This document shows positions 1 through 6,635 of a DNA stretch of 13,528 nucleotides, in pieces; position 1 is the first letter of the stretch, and each line of letters opens with the position of its first letter. The DNA is taken from the NCBI GenBank assembly GCA_905478725.1, contig CAJQJT010000225.1, positions 1 to 13,528 of the forward strand, in the 5' to 3' direction. The translations under genes and the position numbers were made by a program. The notes under the pieces are model-generated. The model was given only the letters and a program-made list of their open reading frames with translations. It was not told where the DNA came from and searched no databases. This DNA is from an uncultured Pseudomonadales bacterium (lineage in GTDB: Bacteria > Pseudomonadota > Gammaproteobacteria > Pseudomonadales > Porticoccaceae).

Positions 1-93
1 ATTGTCGTTCAGTGCGCCGAGAAACTGGGTGATAAAAAAGGGCAGAAAACGCCGCTGGCGAAACAGATAGAACTGGCCCTGTTGTTTATTCAC
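1..93 (-). CDS. MFS transporter (LplT/Aas-like), N-terminal fragment
   Basis: This gene starts at a GTG (91-93) and runs off the left edge, leaving 31 codons. The visible peptide contains RRFLPFFITQFLGALNDN, which is the hallmark N-terminus of MFS permeases of the LplT/Aas lysophospholipid-transporter type: the first membrane helix followed by the conserved N-D-N. An in-frame TAG lies 9 bases upstream of the GTG, so the start cannot move far. A short AGGG about 7 bases before it may serve as ribosome binding site. It is the same strand as the GFA gene, 59 bases downstream of that gene's stop, so read-through transcription is possible. The family call rests on only 31 residues. Whether an acyltransferase/ligase domain is fused, as in Aas-type proteins, cannot be seen. 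Confidence 0.72.
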   Translation of the reverse strand, partial: MNKQQGQFYLFRQRRFLPFFITQFLGALNDN

Positions 94-152
94 AGTCGTA
101 CCCTATTTATTATTATTTTTGAGGGGGTGGAGTCTGCGCCAAGCATACTACA

Positions 153-551
153 TTAACCTTCTCGAGACAGGTGGGCCAAAGCCCCAGCATTCTGTTCCCA
201 GTTCTGTCCGTCAAAACTATCCACCACTATAGATTCAACATGAGTGCGGTCGAGACAGCGCAGGTTAACACTAAAGCCATCCGGATTAGAGCGCGGGGTA
301 TAAAAGGCCTTGATGCCGCAGTGTTTACAAAAGGTGTGCTGAGCAGCACCTGTATTAAAGGTGTAGGTCGTAATGGCATCTTCGCCGCAGAGTAATCGAA
401 ATCTTGAAGTCGGCACAATCATCTGATCACCGCCACTTTGATAGCAGATCGAGCAGTTACAGGCATGTGCATGCAACTGGCTTGGCGCGTCGATTTCAAA
501 TTTGACCGCACCGCAGTGGCAGGCCCCTTGGTGGGTCTTGAGCTCTGACAT
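153..551 (-). CDS. GFA/CENP-V family zinc protein
   Basis: This is a 132-residue protein of the GFA (glutathione-dependent formaldehyde-activating enzyme / CENP-V) fold. All expected zinc-ligand cysteines are visible: C-H-C at 11-13, C-N-C-S-I-C at 31-36 and C-K-H-C-G at 75-79, with a further Cys at 99. The length is normal for a single-domain member. The reading frame is open for 16 more codons upstream, but I chose the internal ATG at 549-551. It has a strong GAGGAGG Shine-Dalgarno 8 bases before it, and the family consensus (G-A-C-H-C-G) begins right after it. Members are proposed to act on glutathione-aldehyde adducts, but most are biochemically uncharacterised, so the substrate here is unknown. 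It is divergent from receptor 1. A decayed copy of its 5' end lies at 3601-3650. Confidence 0.85.
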   Translation of the reverse strand: MSELKTHQGACHCGAVKFEIDAPSQLHAHACNCSICYQSGGDQMIVPTSRFRLLCGEDAITTYTFNTGAAQHTFCKHCGIKAFYTPRSNPDGFSVNLRCLDRTHVESIVVDSFDGQNWEQNAGALAHLSREG

Positions 552-701
552 TATATTTTCCTCCTCGGCTTGTTGCGGGACCCGAATTATAATCGTCATT
601 AAGTCCTCGTGGTGAAAAATTCATTCTCCCCCCCCTATCCCGTGACTACTTTCCAAGGCCATAGGTTCCTCCATTGGTAGGGTCCCCGCGGACTAATGGT
701 G

Positions 702-730
702 TTGACGCCACTAAGGGTGATAGACATATT
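702..730 (+). promoter_or_regulatory. Candidate sigma70 promoter for TonB receptor 1
   Basis: TTGACG at 702-707 matches five of six -35 bases. After a 17-base spacer comes CATATT (725-730), which matches four of six -10 bases. Transcription would start near 737, leaving a leader of about 155 bases that includes the AAAAGGCCTTTT palindrome. The equivalent pair is not conserved upstream of receptor 2, which lowers confidence. Confidence 0.3.
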
Positions 731-875
731 TTTTAAAAAAAAAGGCCTTTTACTCTCTTAGAAGTCTGGAATATCTGAAAAGCTGTGCTAAACCTAATAA
801 ATACCAGGTTAATTTTTCTTGGTAGATATAAAAAAAATAATTAAATCAAATAACGAAAAAATCCAAATTTCTGAT

Positions 876-890
876 ATCTCGGGGGGAGAT
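876..890 (+). promoter_or_regulatory. Shine-Dalgarno held in a 5-bp hairpin, TonB receptor 1
   Basis: ATCTC (876-880) can pair with GAGAT (886-890) around a loop of five Gs. The G-run plus GAG is the ribosome binding site, ending two bases before the ATG at 893. The same stem with a four-G loop precedes receptor 2 (4019-4032). Pairing would put part of the Shine-Dalgarno in the stem. Confidence 0.5.
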
Positions 891-892
891 TT

Positions 893-3475
893 ATGAAAAA
901 TACACTCATTTTAAAATTAACTTCACTAGCCGCAGCCATTATTGCTGGCGGCACTATGTTGCCAACTGTCGCTTTCGCCGAAGACGCTATGGTTGAAGAC
1001 GCTATGGTTGAAGAGATCGTGACTACAGGTAGTCGTGCAAAGGCTCGCTCAGCCACTGATACAGTCGCGGCGGTTGATGTAATAACCAGTGCCGAACTGT
1101 TAAATCAGGGCGACATGGACGTAGCTAACCTGCTGCGTAACTCTGTACCTTCCTTTTCAGTCAACGATCAGCCGATCAGTGATGCAGCAACTCTGGTGCG
1201 CCCATTCCAGCTTCGTGGCATGGCTCCGGATCACTCATTGATTCTGGTGAACAATAAGCGTCGTCACCGAGCCAGCGTTATCGTTTGGTCTGCTGGTGGT
1301 ATCTCAGATGGCTCTCACGGTGCTGATGTGTCCACTATTCCAGGTATGGCTCTAAAAAGCGTTGAAGTCTTGCGTGATGGTGCAGCGGCTCAGTATGGCT
1401 CTGATGCCCTGGCGGGGGTGATTAACTTTAAGCTCAAAGATGCCAGTGAAGGCGGTTCTGCTCAAGTACGGGTAGGGCAATACGCTGAAGGCGATGGCGA
1501 CATGGCTTACTTTGCGGGCAACATGGGTATGGAGCTTGGTGAAAATGGCTTTGCCAACGTCACGCTGGAATATGGTTCATCTGATGAAACGGTTCGTTCG
1601 GTTCAGCGAGATGATGCTGCTGCCCTGATCGCTGCGGGCTTCCCAGTTGATGACCCAGCTCAAAAATGGGGCCGTCCTTTTGTTGATAACGATCTTAAAT
1701 TCTTCGTTAACTTCGGTACTCAGCTGACTGACAGTGTAGAACTCTATGGTTATGCGAACTACACGAGCAGAGATGTCGACGGTGGATTCTACTTCCGTAA
1801 CCCGACAAATCGCGGTGGCGTTTACGCGCAAACCAATAAAAACGGCACTGAACCTACTGACGGAGTGACGTACACACAAGCCGAATTGGACGCATTTGAG
1901 GACGATGATTTTAACGAACTACTTGTCGCCGCATCTAATGGCGCTGACTGTAGTGCCTACGTTGTTCCTTCAGATGACCCCACCAGCACCGACCTTGCCG
2001 ACGCAATCACCGGCCTCAAAGCAGATGATAATTGCTTTAACTTTAACGAAACCATTCCTGGCGGCTTTACTCCGCGCTTTGGTGGCACCGTAACCGACAC
2101 CACCTTTATGCTGGGTTTGAGAGGTGAGCTGGATAATGGTATGACCTGGGATGTCAGTGCATATCGCGGCGAGAACGAAGGCGACTTTTATATTAACAAC
2201 ACAGTTAACGCCAGCTTGGGTGCCGATACACCACGCAACTTTGATCCAGGCCTGTACCGTCAAACTGATGTGAACTTCAATGTGGACTTTACCTACCCGG
2301 TAAGTAAAACCGTCAACCTTGCCTTTGGCGCCGAGCACCGTACTGAAGAGTTTTCGATTGGTGCTGGCCAAGAAGAATCATATGTCGATGGCGGCCTTGG
2401 TGAGCAGGGCTTTAGTACCTCGACTAACGGTTTCCCAGGCTTCTCTCCTGACATCTCCGGTGACTTTGATCGTTCAAATGATGCTGTCTATATAGATGGT
2501 GAGTGGGATGCGAGCGAAGATCTGCTGTTAGCCGCTGCCGTGCGTTTTGAAGACTTTGATGGTTTTGGTAGCACGACTAACTACAAACTGGGCGCTAACT
2601 ACAAGTTGGATGATAACTTAGGTGTTCGCGCTACCTTCAGCACTGGCTTTAAAGCACCAACTGCAGGCCAACTGAATGCGTCTAACATCTCAACATTGAT
2701 CGACGTTGCGACTAATCAATTGGTCAATGAGGGGGTTATTCCTGCAACCAATCCAGTTGCCGCAAAGGTTGGTGCTGTAGCGCTGCAGCCCGAAGAGTCT
2801 GAGAACTACACCCTAGGCTTCTTTGGCAGTCTGGGCGAGATTGATATTACGTTTGATTACTTCAATATTGAGGTCACTGATCGTCTGACGCTATCAAGAA
2901 ATTTCAGTCTGACAGCACAGGATATTATTGATTTGACGGCTGCTGGCGTTGCGGGTGCGGATGACATTACCGTATTCAAATTCTTTACCAATGACTTTGA
3001 TACGGAAACCAGCGGTTTTGATATTGTGATGTCAACAAGCACTGATTGGATGGGCGGCACTACTGCTTGGAATCTGGCCTACAACCACACTAAAACTGAG
3101 ATCACGTCTCGTGGCGAATATATAGATGACGCCCGTGAGAGAGAAATCGAAGAGCTGTCACCTGACACCCGCTACAACATTTCTGCCAATCACGTGATGA
3201 ATGACTGGCGCGCTCTTGGCCGTATTTCCTACTATGGTGATTGGTATGACGCAAACCAAGAGTTGGTCTATGACGGCGAATACGTAGTGGATCTTGAGCT
3301 TGCATATGACCTGAATGAAAGCTCTACCATCATGCTCGGCGGCAACAACGTCTTTGACGAAGCAGGGTCGAAGAAGCATAACGGTGCCGCTAGCGCCGGT
3401 AACACTTACAGCGAATTCGCTCCTATGGGCTTCAGTGGTGCCTTCTGGTATGCCAAGTACAGCTACAATTTCTAG
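893..3475 (+). CDS. TonB-dependent outer-membrane receptor, copy 1
   Basis: This 860-residue protein is an energised outer-membrane importer. A signal peptide covers residues 1-29 (MKN start, hydrophobic core, AFA cleavage site). A TonB-box-like V-E-E-I-V-T-T-G-S-R follows at about 39-48. The plug domain (about 50-180) shows L-R-G-M, V-N-N-K-R-R-H-R and the V-E-V-L-R-D-G-A-A-A-Q-Y-G-S-D-A-L-A-G-V-I-N-F signature. The rest is a long beta-barrel with alternating aromatic strands and a C-terminal Phe (Y-S-Y-N-F), the usual outer-membrane targeting signal. Two Cys (353, 381) bracket a loop and may form a disulfide. A 15-base in-frame repeat duplicates E-D-A-M-V just before the TonB box. The start has a strong RBS and matches copy 2 exactly. 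The substrate cannot be deduced; iron chelates are only the default guess for this family. It is monocistronic, ending at the terminator at 3553-3578. Confidence 0.93.
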   Translation: MKNTLILKLTSLAAAIIAGGTMLPTVAFAEDAMVEDAMVEEIVTTGSRAKARSATDTVAAVDVITSAELLNQGDMDVANLLRNSVPSFSVNDQPISDAATLVRPFQLRGMAPDHSLILVNNKRRHRASVIVWSAGGISDGSHGADVSTIPGMALKSVEVLRDGAAAQYGSDALAGVINFKLKDASEGGSAQVRVGQYAEGDGDMAYFAGNMGMELGENGFANVTLEYGSSDETVRSVQRDDAAALIAAGFPVDDPAQKWGRPFVDNDLKFFVNFGTQLTDSVELYGYANYTSRDVDGGFYFRNPTNRGGVYAQTNKNGTEPTDGVTYTQAELDAFEDDDFNELLVAASNGADCSAYVVPSDDPTSTDLADAITGLKADDNCFNFNETIPGGFTPRFGGTVTDTTFMLGLRGELDNGMTWDVSAYRGENEGDFYINNTVNASLGADTPRNFDPGLYRQTDVNFNVDFTYPVSKTVNLAFGAEHRTEEFSIGAGQEESYVDGGLGEQGFSTSTNGFPGFSPDISGDFDRSNDAVYIDGEWDASEDLLLAAAVRFEDFDGFGSTTNYKLGANYKLDDNLGVRATFSTGFKAPTAGQLNASNISTLIDVATNQLVNEGVIPATNPVAAKVGAVALQPEESENYTLGFFGSLGEIDITFDYFNIEVTDRLTLSRNFSLTAQDIIDLTAAGVAGADDITVFKFFTNDFDTETSGFDIVMSTSTDWMGGTTAWNLAYNHTKTEITSRGEYIDDAREREIEELSPDTRYNISANHVMNDWRALGRISYYGDWYDANQELVYDGEYVVDLELAYDLNESSTIMLGGNNVFDEAGSKKHNGAASAGNTYSEFAPMGFSGAFWYAKYSYNF
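980..1009 (+). repeat. 15-bp in-frame tandem duplication before the TonB box
   Basis: GAAGACGCTATGGTT occurs twice back to back (980-994 and 995-1009), adding one extra E-D-A-M-V to the mature N-terminus of receptor 1. Receptor 2 has a single related unit (E-D-A-L-V). The two units are identical, so the duplication is recent or conserved by slippage. Confidence 0.9.
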
Positions 3476-3552
3476 GGGGCTTTTTTTAAGTGACTCTTGA
3501 AAGCTTAATTAGACAAGAGACAAAGCATAGTCAGTCACAGTGATTAGTAAAA

Positions 3553-3578
3553 GGGGGTGCCAATTGGCGCCCCTTTTT
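3553..3578 (+). terminator. Rho-independent terminator of TonB receptor 1
   Basis: GGGGTGCC (3554-3561), loop AATT, GGCGCCCC (3566-3573), then five Ts. This gives an 8-bp stem with one G-U pair. It lies 78 bases after the receptor stop and is clearly homologous to the terminator of receptor 2. Confidence 0.88.
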
Positions 3579-3600
3579 GTGTCTAGGGGTCTTCTAGCTG

Positions 3601-3650
3601 CCGCAGTGGCAGGCCAGACGATGAGTCTTGCGCTCTGATCTTGTATTGCT
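3601..3650 (-). pseudogene. Remnant of GFA gene 5' end
   Basis: Aligned without gaps to 511-560 (start region and RBS of the intact GFA gene), 37 of 50 bases are identical by hand count. This includes the 15-base block GGCCTGCCACTGCGG, which encodes the start of the C-H-C zinc motif. The position matching the ATG (3639-3641) now reads AGA on the minus strand, and the purine-rich RBS is eroded. Similarity stops abruptly at about 3600, so only about the first 13 codons survive. It sits upstream of receptor 2 in the same relative place and orientation as the intact gene does upstream of receptor 1. Confidence 0.7.
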
Positions 3651-3908
3651 GCTCTGGGTATTTAAAACTGTCGATTGTAAGCATGGTCAGGGGGGGAAGT
3701 GTTCAAATACTGCGCAGCTTTCCCCAAAAGATTCCCCGTAAAAAACTCTTCCGGTGCTGCTCTCTATAGCCTCTATAGCAGGGCCTCTCTTTATACTACT
3801 CCTTTACATATAGCGCCCAATGCCAAAAGTGGAGTCATTGCAGCAAACGTATGTTCAGGTTTTATATTAAAGATAACCTCTTGTGTCAGTATCTGTGTAA
3901 ATTTCATC

Positions 3909-3945
3909 TTAGATGTTTTAGATGTATAGGTATAACTATATAGTT
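3909..3945 (+). promoter_or_regulatory. Candidate promoter/operator of TonB receptor 2
   Basis: TATAAC at 3931-3936 is a good -10 match, but the matching -35 (TTAGAT, 3909-3914, 16-base spacing) is poor. This suggests activator-dependent transcription. Two direct TTAGATGT repeats nine bases apart cover the -35 zone, and the palindrome AACTATATAGTT overlaps the -10. These are plausible regulator sites but no known consensus is recognised. Confidence 0.3.
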
Positions 3946-4018
3946 GTGTTAGGCTGCAAAACGGCCATCAAAAAAACAATTAGGCCGATCAACTAAAAAA
4001 ACATCCCAAAACACCAAT

Positions 4019-4032
4019 ATCTCGGGGGAGAT
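4019..4032 (+). promoter_or_regulatory. Shine-Dalgarno held in a 5-bp hairpin, TonB receptor 2
   Basis: ATCTC (4019-4023), loop GGGG, GAGAT (4028-4032), then two Ts and the ATG at 4035. The stem is identical to the one before receptor 1 and the loop is one base shorter. The stem survives although most of the upstream leader has diverged. Confidence 0.5.
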
Positions 4033-4034
4033 TT

Positions 4035-6524
4035 ATGAAAAATACATCCATTTTTAAATTAACTTCACTAGCAGCAGCAATTATTGCTGGCGGCACTATG
4101 CTGCCAACAGTAGCTTTCGCAGAAGACGCTCTGGTCGAAGAAATCGTAACGGTTGGTGCACGTGCTAAAGCACGTTCAGTAATCGACTCTGTATCTGCTG
4201 TTGATGTTATCAGCGGTTCTGAGCTGACTAACCAAGGCGATATTGACGTTACCAACCTTTTGCGTAACTCAGTACCTTCTTACTACGTCAACGATCAGCC
4301 GATCAGTGACGCAGGCACAATGGTTCGTCCAGCAGGCCTTCGCGGCATGGCAGCTGACCACACTTTAGTACTGGTTAACGGCAAGCGTCGTCACCGTGCT
4401 TCAGTTATCCTCTGGGCTGCTGGTGGTATTTCAGACGGCGCACAGGGTCCTGATACATCTTCGATTCCTGGTCTAGCGTTAAAAAATATTGAAGTACTTC
4501 GCGACGGCGCAGCATCACAGTACGGTTCTGATGCACTTGCTGGCGTAATCAACTTTAATCTTAAAGATGCAAGTGAAGGCGGTAGTATCCAGGTTCGTGC
4601 CGGTGAGTATGGCGAAGGCGATGGTTCTATGTCTTACCTTTCAGCTAACTTTGGCTTACCTCTTGGTGCTAACGGCTTTGTAAACACCACTATTGAAGTG
4701 GGTTCTAGCGACGAAACTGATCGTTCAGTACAGCGTTCAGACGCTACTGCTCTGTCGGCAGATGGCTACACTGGCGTTCCATCTCCAGCAATGAAGTGGG
4801 GCCGTCCTAACGTTGATAACGATATGAAGGTGTTTATCAACTTCGGCGCCGACTTAGGTAACAATACTGAAATGTATGGTTATGCTAACTCAACGACCAA
4901 AGACATCGACGGTGGATTCTACTTCCGTAACCCTACCAACCGTGGTGGTGTATACGGCGATGGAACAAACCTTCTTATCGGTGATATGGATGGTGTTGGT
5001 GTTGGTACAGATTGCCCAGAAGTTCTTCTGACAGGTAATATTCCAGATCCAGTCAATATGGCAATCGTTGCAGCTGATGATAACTGCTTCAGCTTCCAGG
5101 AAACTATTCCTGGTGGTTTCACGCCACGCTTTGGCGGCTCCGTTACTGATCAAGCATTCTTGTTTGGTTTGAAAGGTGAGACGGCTAATGGTTTAGGTTG
5201 GGACGTAAGTTCTTACTACGGCGTCAACGAAGCTGACTTCTTTATTAACAACACTGTTAATGCAAGCATGGGTCCAGCTTCTCCACGTGACTTCGATCCA
5301 GGCTTATACCGCCAGGTTGAGACTTCCGTAAATGCTGACTTTACTTACTCTATGAGTGACGCTGTAAACTTGGCCTTTGGTGCTGAGTACCGTGTTGAAG
5401 AATTCACCATTGGCGCAGGCGATGAAGCTTCTTCAACTGCCGGTGTACTAGGTGATCAAGGATTTAGTCTTTCAAGCAATGGTTTCCCAGGATTCTCTAA
5501 GTCTATCGCTGGTGTATTTGACCGCAGCAACTTTGCGGCCTACGTAGAAGGCGAGTGGGATGTGTCAGATGATCTGTTACTGACTTCTGCGCTGCGTTTT
5601 GAAGACTATGATGACTTTGGTACAACTACCAACTATAAAATTGGTGGTAACTATCACTTAACTGATGACTCTGGTATTCGTGCCACTTACAGCACTGGCT
5701 TTAAAGCACCAACTCCAGGCCAGTCTAATGCGTCAAACATCTCTACTGTCATCGATAGCGCAACAGGCCAGTTAGTGAACAAAGGCGTCATTCCAGCTAC
5801 TAGCCCAGTTGCACTGTTATACGGCGGCAAGGTGTTGGGTCCTGAAGATTCAACTAACATGACCGTTGGTGTCTACACAACTATAGGTCAGTTCGATATC
5901 ACTCTGGATTGGTTTGATATTGATGTTGAAGATCGTCTTAACCTGTCTAAAGATACCAACCTGACAGCAGCTGATATCCAGGCACTGAAAGACGCAAACG
6001 TACCCGGTGCTGGCGATATGTCTCAGTTCCGTTTCTTCACTAATGACTTTGATACCAACACAAGCGGTATTGATTTGGTTGTTTCAACTAGCACTGATTG
6101 GATGGGCGGTACCACTGACTGGAACCTAGCCTATAACAAGACGACTACTGAAATTACTAACCGTGGCGAAACTATCGATGCTGAGCGCGAGCGCAGAATC
6201 GAAGACATGACTCCAGATACACGTTGGAACCTGTCTGCTAACCACTCCATGGATGCTTGGAGAATGCTTGCTCGTGTTAGCTCATACAGCGACTGGTATG
6301 ACAGCAACGAAGGCTTTGATTACTCAGGCGAGATGGTTGTTGATTTGGAACTATCCTATGACCTCAACGACAGCTCATCTGTAATGGTTGGCGGTAACAA
6401 CGTACTGGACGAAGCCGGCGATACATTGCATGACGCAACGGCTTACGGTAACAAGTACAGCCAGTTCGCGCCAATGGGCTTCAGTGGTGCATTTTGGTAC
6501 GCCAAGTACAGCTACAACTTCTAA
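4035..6524 (+). CDS. TonB-dependent outer-membrane receptor, copy 2
   Basis: This 829-residue paralogue of the preceding receptor has the same order of parts. A 29-residue signal peptide ends in AFA and is nearly identical to copy 1. The TonB box V-E-E-I-V-T-V-G-A-R lies at about 34-43. The plug has L-R-G-M, V-N-G-K-R-R-H-R and V-L-R-D-G-A-A-S-Q-Y-G-S-D-A-L-A-G-V-I-N-F. The barrel ends in Y-A-K-Y-S-Y-N-F. It is 31 residues shorter than copy 1, mostly in the extracellular-type loop near residues 310-351, where copy-specific sequence is bracketed by Cys 327 and 351. Arg codons are almost all CGT/CGC, with two AGA and no CGA/CGG/AGG by my reading; copy 1 is less biased, so this copy may be the better expressed one. 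It has its own leader and its own terminator at 6571-6601. The ligand is unknown. Confidence 0.93.
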   Translation: MKNTSIFKLTSLAAAIIAGGTMLPTVAFAEDALVEEIVTVGARAKARSVIDSVSAVDVISGSELTNQGDIDVTNLLRNSVPSYYVNDQPISDAGTMVRPAGLRGMAADHTLVLVNGKRRHRASVILWAAGGISDGAQGPDTSSIPGLALKNIEVLRDGAASQYGSDALAGVINFNLKDASEGGSIQVRAGEYGEGDGSMSYLSANFGLPLGANGFVNTTIEVGSSDETDRSVQRSDATALSADGYTGVPSPAMKWGRPNVDNDMKVFINFGADLGNNTEMYGYANSTTKDIDGGFYFRNPTNRGGVYGDGTNLLIGDMDGVGVGTDCPEVLLTGNIPDPVNMAIVAADDNCFSFQETIPGGFTPRFGGSVTDQAFLFGLKGETANGLGWDVSSYYGVNEADFFINNTVNASMGPASPRDFDPGLYRQVETSVNADFTYSMSDAVNLAFGAEYRVEEFTIGAGDEASSTAGVLGDQGFSLSSNGFPGFSKSIAGVFDRSNFAAYVEGEWDVSDDLLLTSALRFEDYDDFGTTTNYKIGGNYHLTDDSGIRATYSTGFKAPTPGQSNASNISTVIDSATGQLVNKGVIPATSPVALLYGGKVLGPEDSTNMTVGVYTTIGQFDITLDWFDIDVEDRLNLSKDTNLTAADIQALKDANVPGAGDMSQFRFFTNDFDTNTSGIDLVVSTSTDWMGGTTDWNLAYNKTTTEITNRGETIDAERERRIEDMTPDTRWNLSANHSMDAWRMLARVSSYSDWYDSNEGFDYSGEMVVDLELSYDLNDSSSVMVGGNNVLDEAGDTLHDATAYGNKYSQFAPMGFSGAFWYAKYSYNF

Positions 6525-6570
6525 GCAACTCAGTATGAGTTAACTAGAAAAAAGCAGTAAAAAGTAAGAC

Positions 6571-6601
6571 AAAAAAGGGTGCCAATTGGCACCCTTTTTT
6601 T
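6571..6601. terminator. Bidirectional terminator between TonB receptor 2 and GNAT
   Basis: GGGTGCC (6577-6583), loop AATT, GGCACCC (6588-6594) forms a perfect 18-base palindrome. It is flanked by six As on the left and seven Ts on the right, so it can terminate both the receptor (plus) and the convergent acetyltransferase gene (minus). Confidence 0.9.
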
Positions 6602-6635
6602 ATATTAAAAAATTAACAAAACAGATTAATTTAAA

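Larger units (their letters stand above)
552..892. other. Divergent intergenic region, GFA / TonB receptor 1
   Basis: This 341-base gap must hold both divergent promoters. Visible landmarks are an oligo-C run (627-634), a possible sigma70 pair at 702-730, a perfect AAAAGGCCTTTT palindrome at 740-751, and a small inverted repeat AACCT(791-795)/AGGTT(806-810) followed by a T-rich stretch. An A-rich leader then runs into the RBS hairpin. No credible additional gene is seen. No recognisable Fur box was found. Confidence 0.6.
3651..4034. other. Leader region of TonB receptor 2
   Basis: This 384-base AT-rich non-coding stretch is the duplicated, diverged counterpart of 561-892. It holds a 9-bp tandem repeat (CTCTATAGC at 3762-3770 and 3771-3779). 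Further on are two TTAGATGT direct repeats (3909-3916, 3918-3925), a perfect AACTATATAGTT palindrome (3934-3945) and a CGGCC/GGCCG inverted repeat (3962-3966/3983-3987) around an A-rich loop. The RBS hairpin follows. Short open frames here (3699-3929 plus, 3791-3907 minus) lack ribosome binding sites and family resemblance. Confidence 0.55.
511..6601. repeat. Tandem segmental duplication (GFA 5' end + TonB receptor + terminator)
   Basis: Copy 1 spans about 511-3578 and copy 2 about 3601-6601. Equivalent points are offset by 3090 bases at the GFA start, 3142 at the receptor start, 3049 at the receptor stop and 3024 at the terminator. Landmarks occur in the same order and orientation in both: GFA 5' end (minus), AT-rich leader, RBS hairpin, receptor, palindromic terminator. 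The left boundary in copy 2 falls abruptly near 3600, inside what was the GFA coding sequence. The receptors have diverged strongly but share exact nucleotide patches, such as 1160-1182 = 4287-4309 (23 bases) and 1776-1803 = 4906-4933 (28 bases). Confidence 0.75.

Noticed and set aside
1..156. Plus-strand open frame entering from the left edge and ending at a TAA at 154-156
   Set aside because: The minus strand of the same bases encodes a clear MFS N-terminus, and the plus frame shows no family resemblance.
3762..3779. 9-bp tandem repeat as a CRISPR or phage-attachment signal
   Set aside because: There are only two adjacent copies, with no spacers and no integrase; it is simple slippage.
3791..3907. 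38-codon minus-strand ORF (MKFTQI start) between the receptors
   Set aside because: It looks protein-like but has no ribosome binding site, no counterpart in copy 1 and no recognisable relative.
3699..3929. 76-codon plus-strand ORF between the two receptors
   Set aside because: There is no Shine-Dalgarno, the composition is odd, and it lies in a diverged non-coding leader whose copy-1 counterpart has no such frame.
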